From: Notolepis coatsorum
Taxonomy: Eukaryota; Chordata; Actinopteri; Aulopiformes; Paralepididae
Direction: 5' to 3'
NCBI GenBank assembly: GCA_963971535.1
Contig: OZ020592.1
Span: 121,929,784-121,993,783 of the forward strand
DNA length: 64,000 bases
A program made the position numbers and the translations under genes. Below, in pieces: positions 1 through 59,140 of the stretch (position 1 is the stretch's first letter; each line of letters begins with the position of its first letter). The notes beneath the pieces are model-generated. The model was not told the origin of the DNA, ran no database searches, and saw only the letters and a program-made list of their open reading frames with translations.

Positions 1-330
1 TGTTTTGTAAATAAATACGCCCTGGTTTTTGGCTAACTCTGAACTACCTGTCTGTGCCGTGCTGTTGGGGTTGGTATCAAACCATAACACCAGCTCCTCG
101 TCGGAGTGTCCTTGAGCGGGACACTTAACCCCTTAACTGCTCCCGATGAGCAGGTTGGGCATCTCGCATGGTCGCCTCTGCTGTCGGTGTGTGAATGTGT
201 GAGTGAACGGGTGAATGTGAGGCATAAGTTGTAAAGCGCTTTGTAAATGCAGCCCATTTCACCACGGTTAGGGGTTAAGTGTCTTCATTTCACCACGGTT
301 AGGGGTTAGGAGTCTTCATTTCACCACGGG
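1..330. repeat. Dispersed repeat fragment common in fish
   Basis: The block ending gtgaatgtgaggcataagttgtaaagcgctttg (read in two parts, 210-242) resembles a very common teleost repeat end. It is followed by three short copies of atttcaccacggttaggggt (257-330). No coding potential is seen; the reverse ORF over 33-257 is treated as chance. Confidence 0.5.
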
Positions 331-335
331 TAGTA

Positions 336-465
336 GTATGGGGGACCCTGATGTAAACAAGATGAAAGTCTTTCTCTGGTCTGCATCCCCTTAACAATTG
401 TGTGTATTGAGCCGTACTGTATTGTACCCATTCTGCAATCTGTTAAAAAAAATTCAATCAACCAA
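336..465 (+). repeat. LINE-A 3' end fragment
   Basis: Starts atgggggaccctgatgtaaa and ends at gcaatctgtta plus a caatcaat tail, the 3' end that recurs at least nine times in the window. A short (AGT)n run follows at 472-505. Confidence 0.85.
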
Positions 466-471
466 TCAATC

Positions 472-505
<34 letters not shown>

Positions 506-605
506 TCTATCAATTTAGTCAACATATTATACTATATTAGTATTATAATATAAATGTGGGAATTTCCACACCCTTCTTGTAACTGTAGCTACATGCTCAA
601 TGTTA

Positions 606-1400
606 TTAGTACCCATGTACATGTCGAAATACTTCCCAAAGGTTAGTGAATACCACAACCACTACACCAGAGGAAGCTCAACAAATCATGTTAAACCCAG
701 ATTCGGCTCAAACAAGGGACTAAACACGTTTCGCAATTATGCCACATCAATGTGGAACGCCCTACCCAAAGCTGTAAAGGAATGTGAATCCCTACCCACA
801 TTTAAAACCGCTCTTAAAGAGCACCTACGGGAGGCTGCAATTCGAAACTGGCCACCGTAAATGCCCAAACCCCCCACCCCCTCCTAATAGACAGTCTCCT
901 CCCCACCGCATGTATATATTCTCTCCCCGCCGTATGTATATTTCTCTCCCACCCACCCACCCCCTCCAAATGTACAGTCTCCTCCCCACCGTATGTATAT
1001 TTCTCTCCCACCCACCCACCCCCTCCTAATGTACAGTCCCCTCCCCATCATATGTATATACTCTGTCAGGATCTATGGGTAACAGTGCTGTATATTTGAA
1101 TACCGTTTATGTCACAAATGTATCAGTACTAAATACCTGTATGTCCCTATGCCATAAATGTCATGTATGTTGTGTATGTCATAAATGTCTATATGAATTG
1201 AAAATGGGGGACCCTGATGTAAACAAGACAAACGTCTTTCTCTGGTCTGCATCCCCTTAACAATTGTGTGTATTGAGCCGTACTGTATTGTACCCATTCT
1301 GCAATCTGTTAAATAAAGTTTTCATTCATTCATTCATTCATTCATTCATTCATTCATTCATTCATTCATTCATTCATTCATTCATTCATTCATTCATTAG
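606..1400 (+). mobile_element. LINE-A 3' fragment with ORF end
   Basis: The last 80 or so codons of the LINE-A ORF (VPMYMSKYFPKVSEY ... stop at 858-860), a 3' UTR with a 70-base tandem motif (cctccccaccgtatgtatat), the conserved 3' end, and an (ATTC)n tail at 1319-1398. It is 5' truncated. The same peptide is in the 61732-62371 copy. Confidence 0.9.
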
Positions 1401-1795
1401 ATTAGATCAGATTCTTTAATGACCACCCAGCCAGGCTGGTGGAATTTGTTTTCAGTGCAGTTACAGCATTGTTCCAACATAGAACATGCAGTTAAATACA
1501 TAAATACATAATTACAAAGACCACAATATCACAGTTATGCCCATGTCCATAGCAACAGAGGTAGGGGGGGGGGGGTTGCTACAGGGAGTTCATAGTGTCC
1601 GTATGGCAGTGGGGAAGAAGCTGTATCTGCTCTAGGAACCTGTATATTCCTGCAGAATTGCAATTGCATACTGAACATAGTATAGTTTTATTTTATGACA
1701 CCTGGCTGCACACATATCAACCATCCAATGATCAGTACTACAGCTACTCTGTACATAGCCTACTGCACTATTGTTGTGATTGAGTTTACATACAG
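1400..1795. other. Unassigned intergenic or intronic sequence
   Basis: A stretch starting attagattagatcagattct and reading ttctttaatgaccacccagc looks like the reverse tail of an older LINE. A G10 run lies at about 1566. Nothing else is supported. Confidence 0.4.
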
Positions 1796-1796
1796 T

Positions 1797-1892
1797 ACAT
1801 AACAATTGTTTGTATTGAGCTGTACTGTATATTGTACCCATTCTGCAATCTGTTAATGAAGTTTTCAATCAACCAATCAATCATCAGTCTAT
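1797..1892 (+). repeat. LINE-A 3' end fragment
   Basis: The terminal part only: aacaattgtttgtattgagc to gcaatctgttaatgaagt and a caatcaaccaatcaatca tail. Confidence 0.85.
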
Positions 1893-2028
1893 AATTACCT
1901 GCCCATGAAAATAATCAGCTAATTTACACTTCACGCCTACAGCATTACATTGCTGCTCACCTTGTTTATTTATATCTGTATACATATTCCCTTATTCTTA
2001 ATGTATTACCCTTTTATATACTTTCCCC

Positions 2029-2189
<161 letters not shown>

Positions 2190-2810
2190 GCACGGCACCT
2201 TCGCAACGCATACGACACTTTCTACACAGTCCTGAGACGGTTATTTAAAAGGAAATTAAGAAAATATTAAATAATAATAATAATAAAAAAAAAAAAGTTT
2301 AGGATTATGATTGAAGACGTGTGTCCTTCTGCATATTGGGGCAATTCTGCAGTCACAGCACTTGTGTTTATTTATTTATAATGTAACTAGTGGAAACGCG
2401 GAAAGTGCGGCTGTGGTTGTGAAAGTGGATAAACACAGTATTCCACAGTACAGTAACACTGCTGCACACTAGTAACGTACCCTCCACCTCCACGGTGCAT
2501 ACTGACACAGGACCCTGAACAGTCTTGAAATAACTAGCGTTAACATTAGCCCAGTTTCTTGCAACCTAGTTAATAACGAATATCGACTCAAAGTAACGTT
2601 ATTGTAACGTTAATAACTACGCTAGCTAGCAAGCTAAGGCTGAAGTTAACACAGAGGAAAGTTTGGCTCATGATGCTGCACCCTGATGGCGTCAACTTCA
2701 ACTGCTGACACAACAGGTGACAGTTGTCTTTCTGTTTGTCTGCGTGTATAAAACAAATAATGTCAACGTTATTATAGGCTTGAAGAGCAATGCAACACAG
2801 AAACTGCATT
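2190..2810. other. Unassigned sequence
   Basis: AT-rich, low-copy looking sequence with short attagctagctag-type motifs near 2610. No gene or element end recognised. Confidence 0.4.
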
Positions 2811-3430
2811 ATGAATTGAAAATGGGGGACCCTGATGTAAACAAGACAAACGTCTTTCTCTGGTCTGCATTGATTGATTGATTGAACATTTTATTAACAG
2901 ATTGCAGAATGGCTACAATACAGTACAGCTCAATAATACACACAATTGTTAAGGGGATGCAGACCGTCTTGTTTACATCAGGGTCCCCCATTTCAATTCA
3001 TCATAACATATATGACATACATGACATACAGATAGACAGTACTGCTACATCTATACATTTATGACATACACGATTTACAATACAGTACTGTTTTTGATAC
3101 AGTCTAAAAAAGAGAGTATACATTTGACGAAGAAACTGTACATTGGATGAGGTTGGTAGGTAGGAGGTTGGTAGGGGGGGTGGGGGGGAAACTACATTGG
3201 AGGTGGTGGGCGGGTGTGGGTAATCTAGGACATTTACAGGGGCCTGTTTCGAATTGCAGTCTCCCGTAGGTGCTCTTTGAGAGTGGTTTTGAAAGTGGGT
3301 AGTGATTCACATTCCTTTACAGCTGTGGGTAGGGCGTTCCACATTGAAGTGGCATAATTGCGAAACGTGTTTAGTCCCTTGTTTGAGCCGAATCTGGGTT
3401 TAACATGATTTGTGGAGCTCCCTCTGGTCG
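2811..3430 (-). mobile_element. LINE-A copy inserted into another LINE-A fragment
   Basis: 2811-2869 is a plus-strand LINE-A 3' piece cut at ctggtctgcat. From 2870 a minus-strand LINE-A begins with its (TTGA)n tail and runs to an ORF end (stop near 3234; RGSSTNHVKPRFGSNKG readable). A MITE starts at 3430. Confidence 0.85.
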
Positions 3431-3767
3431 AACTGTTCGTTATACAAGTATCACAGAGACATTTCAAAGGTACTCACAGTTGCACGAGGGTTTCGGACAA
3501 TTTAAAAAAATATTTATAAACTGGTCAACACTGCTCAAAACGGCATTATTTCCGTATTTGGCTGCCTGGTGCGCCTGCGCTGTGGTGATCACAGCGCATG
3601 CGCATCATGCACCCAACGCCGGAAATAATGCAGTGTTGACCAGTTTATAAAAAATATTTAAAATGTTTATTAGCAACGCCGAGCTTTCAAACCATCCCGT
3701 ATTTTTGTCCGAAACCCTTGTGCAACTGTGAGTATCTTTGAAATTTCTCTGTGATACTTGTATAACG
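3431..3767. mobile_element. Palindromic MITE
   Basis: The first 60 or so bases (cgttatacaagtatcacag ... gagggtttcgga) return as the reverse complement at 3706-3767 with few changes. Inner parts also pair (ataaactggtcaacactg at 3517; cagtgttgaccagtttata at 3630), and the centre tgtggtgatcaca is a perfect palindrome. No clear TSD, so the superfamily is unknown. Confidence 0.85.
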
Positions 3768-4796
3768 ATCGGTTCGGCCAGAACCAGTCCTTCATGGTCA
3801 ACATGTACGGTTTCCTATTGAGGAGCAAGTGACTCGGTGTATCACAGTCACGAAAGGGGCTACACAAACCGTACTGTATTTGTAGATCTGGTATGTCATA
3901 AATGTCTAGATGTAGCAGTACTGTGTCTACATGTATGTCATATATGTTATGATGAATTGAATGTAAACAAGACGAAAGTCTTTCTCTGGTCTGCATCCCC
4001 TTAACACTTTCAGTGCCGGTCTCCGTTTCCTATTTACCCCGTTGAATGCCGCCACCCACTTCAATGATAGAGCTCTCATATTATAACGCATAAACTATAT
4101 CTTAAATTATGGCTATGTGTCTAATATGGCCGTCGCTTATCAATGACTTGTTTGCAGTCAACATTGTCGAAACGGATTGTTTTTTAATCGGTTCATTTCC
4201 GTTTTATACCATTTTGAAAAACGCTAGTTTCTTGAAACTTCCAGAAGATTTCAGAAGATTCTGTGATAATCGCCCTTTACTGGAATACACTGGAATACAC
4301 AAAACATGTTATAATTTTTCGGCCTATTTATGAATTGTTTTCAAATAAACGCTAGATTATCGATAGTATATGTGTACTTATGCACGCTATAGAAGCGGGC
4401 TGAAAAATCGATTCTCTTATTTCCTGATCGCACACACACACACATACACACACATACACACTAGTGTTGTCAAAAATATCGAAGTATCGATACATATCGA
4501 TACTGAATATTTAAAACGGTTTCGATACTCATTTCCCGAAATACCGATACTTTCTGCAGTATCGATACCAGCTGGCTTGCTCCCGCAAGTTGTTGACAGA
4601 CAGACACGCTGCTGTCCTCCTCCTCCTCAGAGACCAACAGACATAAGCTGCTGCAGCCTCCTCCCCCTCACAGACGCGTCAGACCTGTCTTCAGTTTGTA
4701 AACAAAGCTATTAGCTAACGTTAGCTAGTCCGTTAGCTCCGTTAGCTTATGCTAGCTAGCTGGCCACCTTTATAATTACTTCATGGAAACGGAGTA

Positions 4797-5076
4797 ACGT
4801 TAGGTCGAGTTCATTCATACTACACTAGTACACGTATGAACTCGACATAACGTTACCCCGTTTCCAACGTTAGGTCGAGTTCATTCATACTACACTAGTA
4901 CACGTATGAACTCGACATAACGTTACCCCGTTTCCAACGTTAGGTCGAGTTCATTCATACTACACTAGTACACGTATGAACTCGACATAACGTTACCCCG
5001 TTTCCAACGTTAGGTCGAGTTCATTCATACTACACTAGTACACGTATGAACTCGACATAATGTTACCCCGTTTCCA
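4797..5076. repeat. Four 70-bp palindromic tandem units
   Basis: Units start at 4797, 4867, 4937 and 5007. Within each, ggtcgagttcat pairs with atgaactcgac around tacactagtacac, so each can form a hairpin. The copies are nearly identical. Confidence 0.95.
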
Positions 5077-5136
5077 TGAAGTGTTTAATGAGCAGCAATC
5101 TTGTTGAAAATATAACGTTAATAAATGCTCCGAGCA

Positions 5137-5139
<3 letters not shown>

Positions 5140-5221
<82 letters not shown>
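5140..5221 (+). repeat. (CT)n microsatellite
   Basis: About 40 CT dimers; both strand ORFs through it are artefacts. Confidence 0.99.
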
Positions 5222-5224
<3 letters not shown>

Positions 5225-5731
5225 GAAAATTGTTGTAGTTGTTGTTTTAACCAAATAAAAAGCAGCAGCACTATTGCATAACTGAGTCATGTTTGCTATG
5301 TATTTCTTTCTTTAGCGGAGTTTGTTTCAGTTTTAGCATGATGTTTTATAGATGGCTAGGTTAAACAGGTTTTTGTTTTTAAGAGGGGTTTGATTTAGAT
5401 TAGATAATTTAGTTATTTTTAAATGTGTGATCTAAAGATAAACAAAGGGTTTTAAAAGTGTTATATGTATCTTCTCTTATAGTACCAGAGAGAAGCTGAG
5501 GAGAATCAACCAGCAACAAAAGCTACATTTGTTTATTATTATTATTATTTTTTTGGTATCGAAATGGTATCGAAGTATCGATACTTTTCAAGGTATCGTA
5601 TCGAAGTCGAAATTCCAGTATCGTGCCAACACTAATACACACATATGGCACACGCTGATATATAGGTGAAAATAGCTCTGATGATCCCAATACTGGTAAA
5701 ATAGATTCCTTACCTCAGATCAGATGTTCTC

Positions 5732-6194
5732 TTTTTTTTATCTACTTTTTCTCCCCATTTTTCAATTTTTCTCCCATCCCAATTTCATATTATCCAATTC
5801 TACCCTCCCCTGTCTCGAACGTTGTTAGACCATGCCTCCCACTGGTCGGCTGTAATGTGGACGAAGCCTTGCATCACGTGTCCCCTCCGGTACACGAGGA
5901 GGCAGCCGTCGCATCTTTTCACCTGCACAGCGCAATCTTTCAGTGGCGAGGAGTAACGCGTGGGAGGCTCACGCTGCCCCCGATGTTTCCTGATTCTGCT
6001 GTACAGGCGCATCAACCGACCTGTAGGAGTCGCTGTCCACAACGTCCGATCCCCACCCACCGGCTTTCCCACCCCCTAATACTGCCAATTGTATTAGTAT
6101 GAACGACCAGCCAAGCCGGAAGCAACGCCGAGAGCTTGGCTCGAACCCAGCATATCCTGCGTTAGTGGCGAGCGCCTTGCCCAATGCGCCACTT
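5732..6194 (-). mobile_element. tRNA-derived SINE, copy 1
   Basis: Full length with the 15-bp TSD agatcagatgttctc at 5717-5731 and 6195-6209. Read on the minus strand, the head has tRNA-like box A (GTGGCGCATTGGGCAAGGCG) and box B (GGTTCGAGCC), a body with taatactgccaattgtatta, and a T/C-rich (here) tail. It is inside P1. Confidence 0.92.
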
Positions 6195-6765
6195 AGATCA
6201 GATGTTCTCCAAAAAGATTATTCCAATTCCTGATCGCCATTCCAAATATCGATTGCGTTTATTGATCCAACGCTGGGTACTGGAAATATATATTCCACGC
6301 TGTTCTGATGGTCCACAATGAGTCCGATCGGCTCTGGTTACTTGCCTGAGAAGTAAAATATGGATTCCGGACTCTTTTTTTCCCATGCGTTTCATTCAAT
6401 TCAATCCAAAGGGGTGCAGTACCATCCGGGAGACGATAGGGGGTGGCATTTTCCCAATTCGAGTTCAGACAGATCCCCACTGGTAACGTGAGGCTAGATT
6501 GATGAAAAATGTATGGAAATCGATAATAAAAAAAACAACGATTAAAAACGGCATATCTCGTCGGCTGGCACTCAACGGTTGGCATGAAATAACGAATTAT
6601 GCCGTGGCTGGCATTCAAAGTGTTAACAATTGTGTGTATTGAGCCGTACTGTATTGTACCTATTCTGCAATCTGTTAATAACATTTTCAATCAATCAATC
6701 AATCAATCACACAGCAACATCAAGCTAACGCTAATTATTAAATCAATGTTTTGGGTCATTCACAG

Positions 6766-54343
<47,578 letters not shown>

Positions 54344-55002
54344 GTAAGAAGTGTGTGCGTGTGTATGTCTGTGCATTGCATACGTGCATGCTTGTGTCTG
54401 TATGTCCGCATGAGTTCATACTTGCACGTAAGTATGGCTAGGGATGCCCCGATCACGTTTTTTTCCACCGATCACCGATCGTCTTGAGCCATATCGGTCG
54501 ATACCGATCCGATATCGATCGTTTTTGATAAAAAAATATATATATATATATATATAACTAGAAATATCTACAGCAAGAATTTTGAGTCTCAGTGAATCCA
54601 AAATTACAAGGTGGTTAGAAGTGGTGGAGAGAATAAAAACTAGTATTTTGAATGGTAGTGCCTGGTTAGGAGCGAATGATGATGGATGGATTATCCAAGG
54701 GGGGGGCCCGGGGGGGGAAGCGAGCGAGAGCATATATGTATAGGGTATTAGATAGCAAGTATTAGGTGTATACCTTGTATATTACATTTATTTAAATGGT
54801 AATTTCATTGGATGTGCACTGTTTTTTTTTTTTTTACTTTGACCAGTCACCTGGTTCTTTTTGCGTTTATCGCTTTTTCTTCTCATTAATACTTGGTCAA
54901 GTTCGACCGACAGAAGCAGGCTGAAAGGGTTCAGATGGGGGGGTAGACACTCTGGGAAAGGCACGGCTGCCGTCCGGGATTCGAACGCGCTCAGCCCCAG
55001 AT

Positions 55003-55293
55003 CGTTAGGTTATGACTATAACCAAGTTCTGTTAGTTAGGGGCGATGCTTGGCATCGCTACTGCACTATCTCGCGTACGTGCACGCGTACTGAATAAACC
55101 ACAAATGTACCTCTAATACCAGTATTAGTCTGACCACACCCCTCATCAGCTTACCTTCATAAGCAGGTGTGTGGTCACCTGCTCTCCTCCTTCCCAAGCT
55201 TTCACCACAAGGTGAGGACAAGGGCTGCAGCGGCCGTCCGATGCCAAGCATCGCCCCTAACTAACAGAACTTGGTTATAGTCATAACCTAACG
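55003..55293. repeat. Perfect 55-bp inverted repeat
   Basis: cgttaggttatgactataac ... gcttggcatcg (55004-55058) is exactly repeated as its complement at 55239-55293 with a 180-base loop. It looks like a small fold-back element at the left edge of the 5.3 kb insert. Confidence 0.93.
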
Positions 55294-55821
55294 TTCTGTA
55301 TCGTTAGTGGCTTAGCTTGGCATCGCTACTGCACAAGGGAGGCCAAGCGGAGCCACTTGGCTGACAAATACACCCCGCTGACAGCCCCCCAAAACCATCA
55401 GAACAGGGAGGGCCGAGCCCCCCCGACCCCCCCTAATGGAGGGTAGCCCCCCTATCAGGGACGTCACGGGAGGGCGACGGACCCGACCGTGCGAAGAGGC
55501 ACTCAAGCAACTCAACGCACAGGGTGAGCAGACCGTGGCTTGACCCCACGACTACACACACGCACAACCCGCATGCCACCCGGGAACGAACGGAGGAACA
55601 ACCTCGTTACTGCCCCCAGAATCACGGGGTCAAGGGCAAACCCAACCCCGTGGCAAGGCCGTAGCAGCGGAGCACGAAGGAAGACCCAGACCCACCAAAA
55701 GGACTGGACTCCCTAGAATGGGGGCCCGGAGAAGTCCATGATGCCAGCATCAAGACCCCACCAGGTGGGCACGTAGTGCCCCGCCCCCCACATCGCCAGC
55801 GTATTCGGACAAAGGCCCCTC

Positions 55822-55916
55822 AGTTACTGCACCTGGTATTCCCAGGCGGAACCAACCAGGCCAGAACCTGCCCAGCTTCCGAGATCGGGCGTGTTCAGGT
55901 CGGTATGGCCGTAAGC
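55822..55916 (-). pseudogene. 5S rRNA-like sequence, deleted
   Basis: On minus: gcttacggccatacc, then cacgcccgatctcggaagct, ggcctggtt, ccgcctgggaataccaggtg. Compared with vertebrate 5S rRNA two stretches of about 12 bases each are missing, one of them inside the box C region, so transcription as 5S is unlikely. Confidence 0.88.
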
Positions 55917-56575
55917 CGAGCGGGCCCCGTCCCCCCAATAGTACACCGCCTGGCACACTGACCCTGCAGAATAGGCAGTCAGCATGGCCGTAAGCACACA
56001 AAAAAGGTTAACCAACGGAAGCAGGCAGCGCACCGGGGAAAAACCAGGCAACAGGCTGTTAACCCTAGCCTGGAGACTGCGGACGAGACAGGCGCCAGAG
56101 GGGACAGCTGAACACAGCCGCCCCGGCGGAAGGAGCGTAAGCTGGCGGTGTTGCATGACCAAGCCTCCATTTAACAACCCCCACCCAGAGGGGTCGAGGC
56201 AGAGAAGGCTGACACGATTGGCAGACGTCATGAACGTGCAGGGGCACCCTCAAACGGTGAACCCGGGAGTTGACACTGCTCCAACACACCAGGGAATCAA
56301 CCACCTCGGTGTTACCCAATGCGGTGGTTGTTCCTATAACCCCTCAAGAAAAAACTCCAAAACACACCTGCGGGTATACACCGGCTATACCGCAGTACAA
56401 GTGTTTCAGTTTCCAAAAAGGGTTAACCCAGGCCTACGGGTCGCAAACATCACTTCGGACCGGGCCTGGCGGTACGGGAAGCACAGGGTCACCAGAGGAG
56501 GTCAAAAAACCACCCCCACAGGCCCCTCTTCGCCATGCGTGAGAGAGGAGCGAAAAATAATGGAGAACCAGCCCC

Positions 56576-56695
56576 TAAGCACACCGTACCCGGTATTCCC
56601 CGGCGGTCTCCCAACCAAGTACTAACCAGGACCAACCTGTGTAGCGGCCGAGATCCGACGAGATCGAGCGCGTACAGAATGGCATGGCTGTAAGC
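56576..56695 (-). pseudogene. 5S rRNA-like sequence, full length
   Basis: About 120 bases on minus: gcttacagccatgcc, cgatctcgtcggatctcgg, cctggttagtacttggttgg gagaccgcc, ggaataccgggt. Box C (ggttagtacttgg.tgggag) has one change; box A is more altered (gctacacaggttgg). Length and order fit 5S rRNA (TFIIIA/Pol III target). Divergence of roughly one fifth suggests a pseudogene or a 5S-derived promoter of a mobile element. Confidence 0.88.
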
Positions 56696-57919
56696 CATGA
56701 CGACAGTGCTGAGTAAAAACATACCCAACCAGGGTCTCCATAGCGCTTAACCCTGTGACACCCAGACCGACCTGGCATTTTTCCCCCTGAAAAAAGCCCA
56801 AGTCCCTCAGGGTACCAGAACAGCAGATCTGCATCCCCGGCGGACAACGGGTTCAACTGATCTGGACCAGCGTGACCAGAACCAGTCCCGTGCCCTAACC
56901 ACGCCGACATGCCTACTCCAGGAGAAGGGCAGATATGCGTGTTGATCTTAACATGAAAAGAAGGCGCCACCCAGACGTTCGGACGAACCGCGCCTGGTGG
57001 CCCACCCCAAGGGCGTGAGACCCCACTACATATGTTCAGATCCATCCCGTCATCATCCCCCAGACATGAACGAGAATCCGTCGACAACCCACCCAGGTCA
57101 TGGGATGTGGTCGCCGGAAGAGGAAAAACCCCCATCTCAGTTGCTTTATAAAAACGCTGTTTCAACCACAAGCAACCAAGGCGTGCCAGTCAATCGCCTG
57201 TTTACAGCGAGCTAGCACTATACGTGCGTCGGGACACACCCCCATCAATGAACAGGCTATTTAGACCTGTCATTGAATCCCCAAGGCGCCCAGGGGAACG
57301 ACAAGAGGGGTGTGACACTCCCTAACTCCAACACTTCTGGAATAGAAAGAAGGAAGCATCAACAGTATGTATCCCAGTCTACACAGCCGGGGTAAAAAAT
57401 GTTCACATTTTTACATCCCACCACCCTCCCATAGGAAAGAGACGGGGATCCCCAGAGAGACTTCCCACGCGAGCTGTACAGATTGAAAAGAATATATTGC
57501 ACCTTGAGCCATGTAAAAAACTGGTTTTAGGGCCTCCGGGGAAGAGGCACCGAACCCATACACACTCAATAAACGAATTGAATCGAATATACATACAATA
57601 GAAAAGGACCCTTCTAGAGGGTCCACTCACTTTGACAATCTGAGGAGGAAGGCTCTGTACTCTGATGGAGGCTTCCTCACATGGAAGAAGGAGTCCGAAC
57701 TCACAGAAGGCCTGAGTAGGCGCTTGGTGAGGAGGAGCCCTGACCACCCCCCCTGAAAACAGATCCATCACATGGACCTGAACAGCACACGGAAGTCCTA
57801 CCAACAGAGACGCGCACGGTGACGTACTCTATGGCGGGGGAATTCCTGCGGTGCACACGCCCAATATACCAGGCCGTGGGACCAGGAACTCCCTCCCCCC
57901 CCCCCCCCCCCCCCCCCCC

Positions 57920-59140
57920 GTAACGTGCCGAACCGCCACGTGACGGGAACCTTGAAGGACAGGGGGTGTACCCCTGACCGACAGAACAATGGGGAGAGGA
58001 AAGGTTACCAGTTCACCCCTTTACGACCCCACACCCATGATACGACGTAACGACAAAAAGAGAATATGACACAGTCATAGTCAGCTCTATGAAGCGTTTC
58101 ACAGCTCCACACAGCGCATGAGCTAACCTGCTATCTGATTTTTACTAAGGAAAAACACAGAATAGAGAAGGCTCTAAGAACCCCGGTCCAACATACACAT
58201 GTGCTTCTGTGGCCAGTACAACCCAGTTGTAGGTCACATGACACACACAACCCATCATCACCTACAAAAAATGGCAAAAACACTCAACAGAGGAACGCCG
58301 TTTTTTTCACAATGAGAGAATACATCATTCTTGATTAGTATCGACCACAGGCCTTGCTAAGCACACATGACAGCAACCAAACCAATTTCCCTTTAGGAAA
58401 TAAGTTTCTCCAGCAGATTTAGCACAACCTCAGCAATCAAGCTAAGAGTCACATCGTATCCCTACCACACAAAAGACACAATTAATGCACAACATGTCTG
58501 ATAGGAGGTGATAAAGTCCCCAGGGAACCGGGGGGGAAAAACACAATCCTCCTATTTTACCCTCAATACGGCCAGTTAAAACAGGAAAACCTGTTAATGT
58601 GTGAACTCACTGTCCATTGTCATTACAGTCTGAGAAAGAACATTCTTTTACTCACTTGTCACCAAGCATAGCTTCATAGGTCAGTTGCCTTAGTAGTGAG
58701 TACACGGTACACATAAACACCATGATGTTTCTCACACAACAACCAGATCAATACATCACGATCTGCACGGAGAAGCTAACTGCCAGTGACAAAAACAGCT
58801 CACACACAACCCGCAACGTATCCCAAATGCATTGCAACAACACACGTTTTGGGAAAAAACACCGTTATTTCACAATACATTTAGCAAAGTAAAACCAGAA
58901 GACGTGTTATGAGGTCTGGCCAACCCCGTACCTACCCGGAACGCAGATCAGCGAAGTGCAGTCACAAGACACCGTAGAACACAGCCGTCCTGTGTTGTTC
59001 GACCCGGGCAGCGTCGCCGCTCCACCAGTCGCTACAGTCCTCTTTGTTGACGCAATCCCCGTCTAGGCTCAGGCAGGGTCGACGAACATCCCCTGTCAAG
59101 GATGACGTCGTGGTCAAGAGTGTAAAACATGTTAAAATCA
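57920..59140. other. Interior of the 5.3 kb element, nothing recognised
   Basis: AC-rich, no long ORF. On minus, 57620-57804 reads an open stretch ending at a GTGAGT donor-like site, but no family match is known to me. Confidence 0.4.

Larger units (their letters stand above)
4462..5634. mobile_element. hAT element with 8-bp TSD, inside P1
   Basis: Ends TAGTGTTGTCA and GTGCCAACACTA, with the perfect TSD atacacac at 4454-4461 and 5635-5642. Subterminal gtatcgatac motifs occur at both ends. It holds four 70-base palindromic units and a (CT)n run; no transposase ORF. Confidence 0.92.
4005..6622 (-). mobile_element. Non-autonomous piggyBac element P1
   Basis: Flanked by TTAA at 4001-4004 and 6623-6626. 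The ends are CACTTTCAGTGCC and GGCATTCAAAGTG. Internal sequence matches element P3 (46221-47483) in reverse orientation, for example cgctagattatcgatag at 4350 and ctatcgataatctagcg at 46815. It has no transposase. It carries a hAT (4462-5634) and a SINE (5732-6194). Confidence 0.92.
3885..6715 (+). repeat. LINE-A 3' fragment split by a piggyBac element
   Basis: Reads to ctgcatcccc at 4000, then TTAA and the insertion, and resumes at 6627 with caattgtgtgtattgagcc and the caatcaatcaatc tail. Other LINE-A copies read catccccttaacaattgtg without interruption, so they serve as empty sites. Confidence 0.92.

Noticed and set aside
55824-56625. Overlapping ORFs of 135 and 213 codons in the 5S element
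   Set aside because: They overlap the 5S-like sequence on both strands, have no known domain, and the region is GC-rich, which lengthens chance ORFs.
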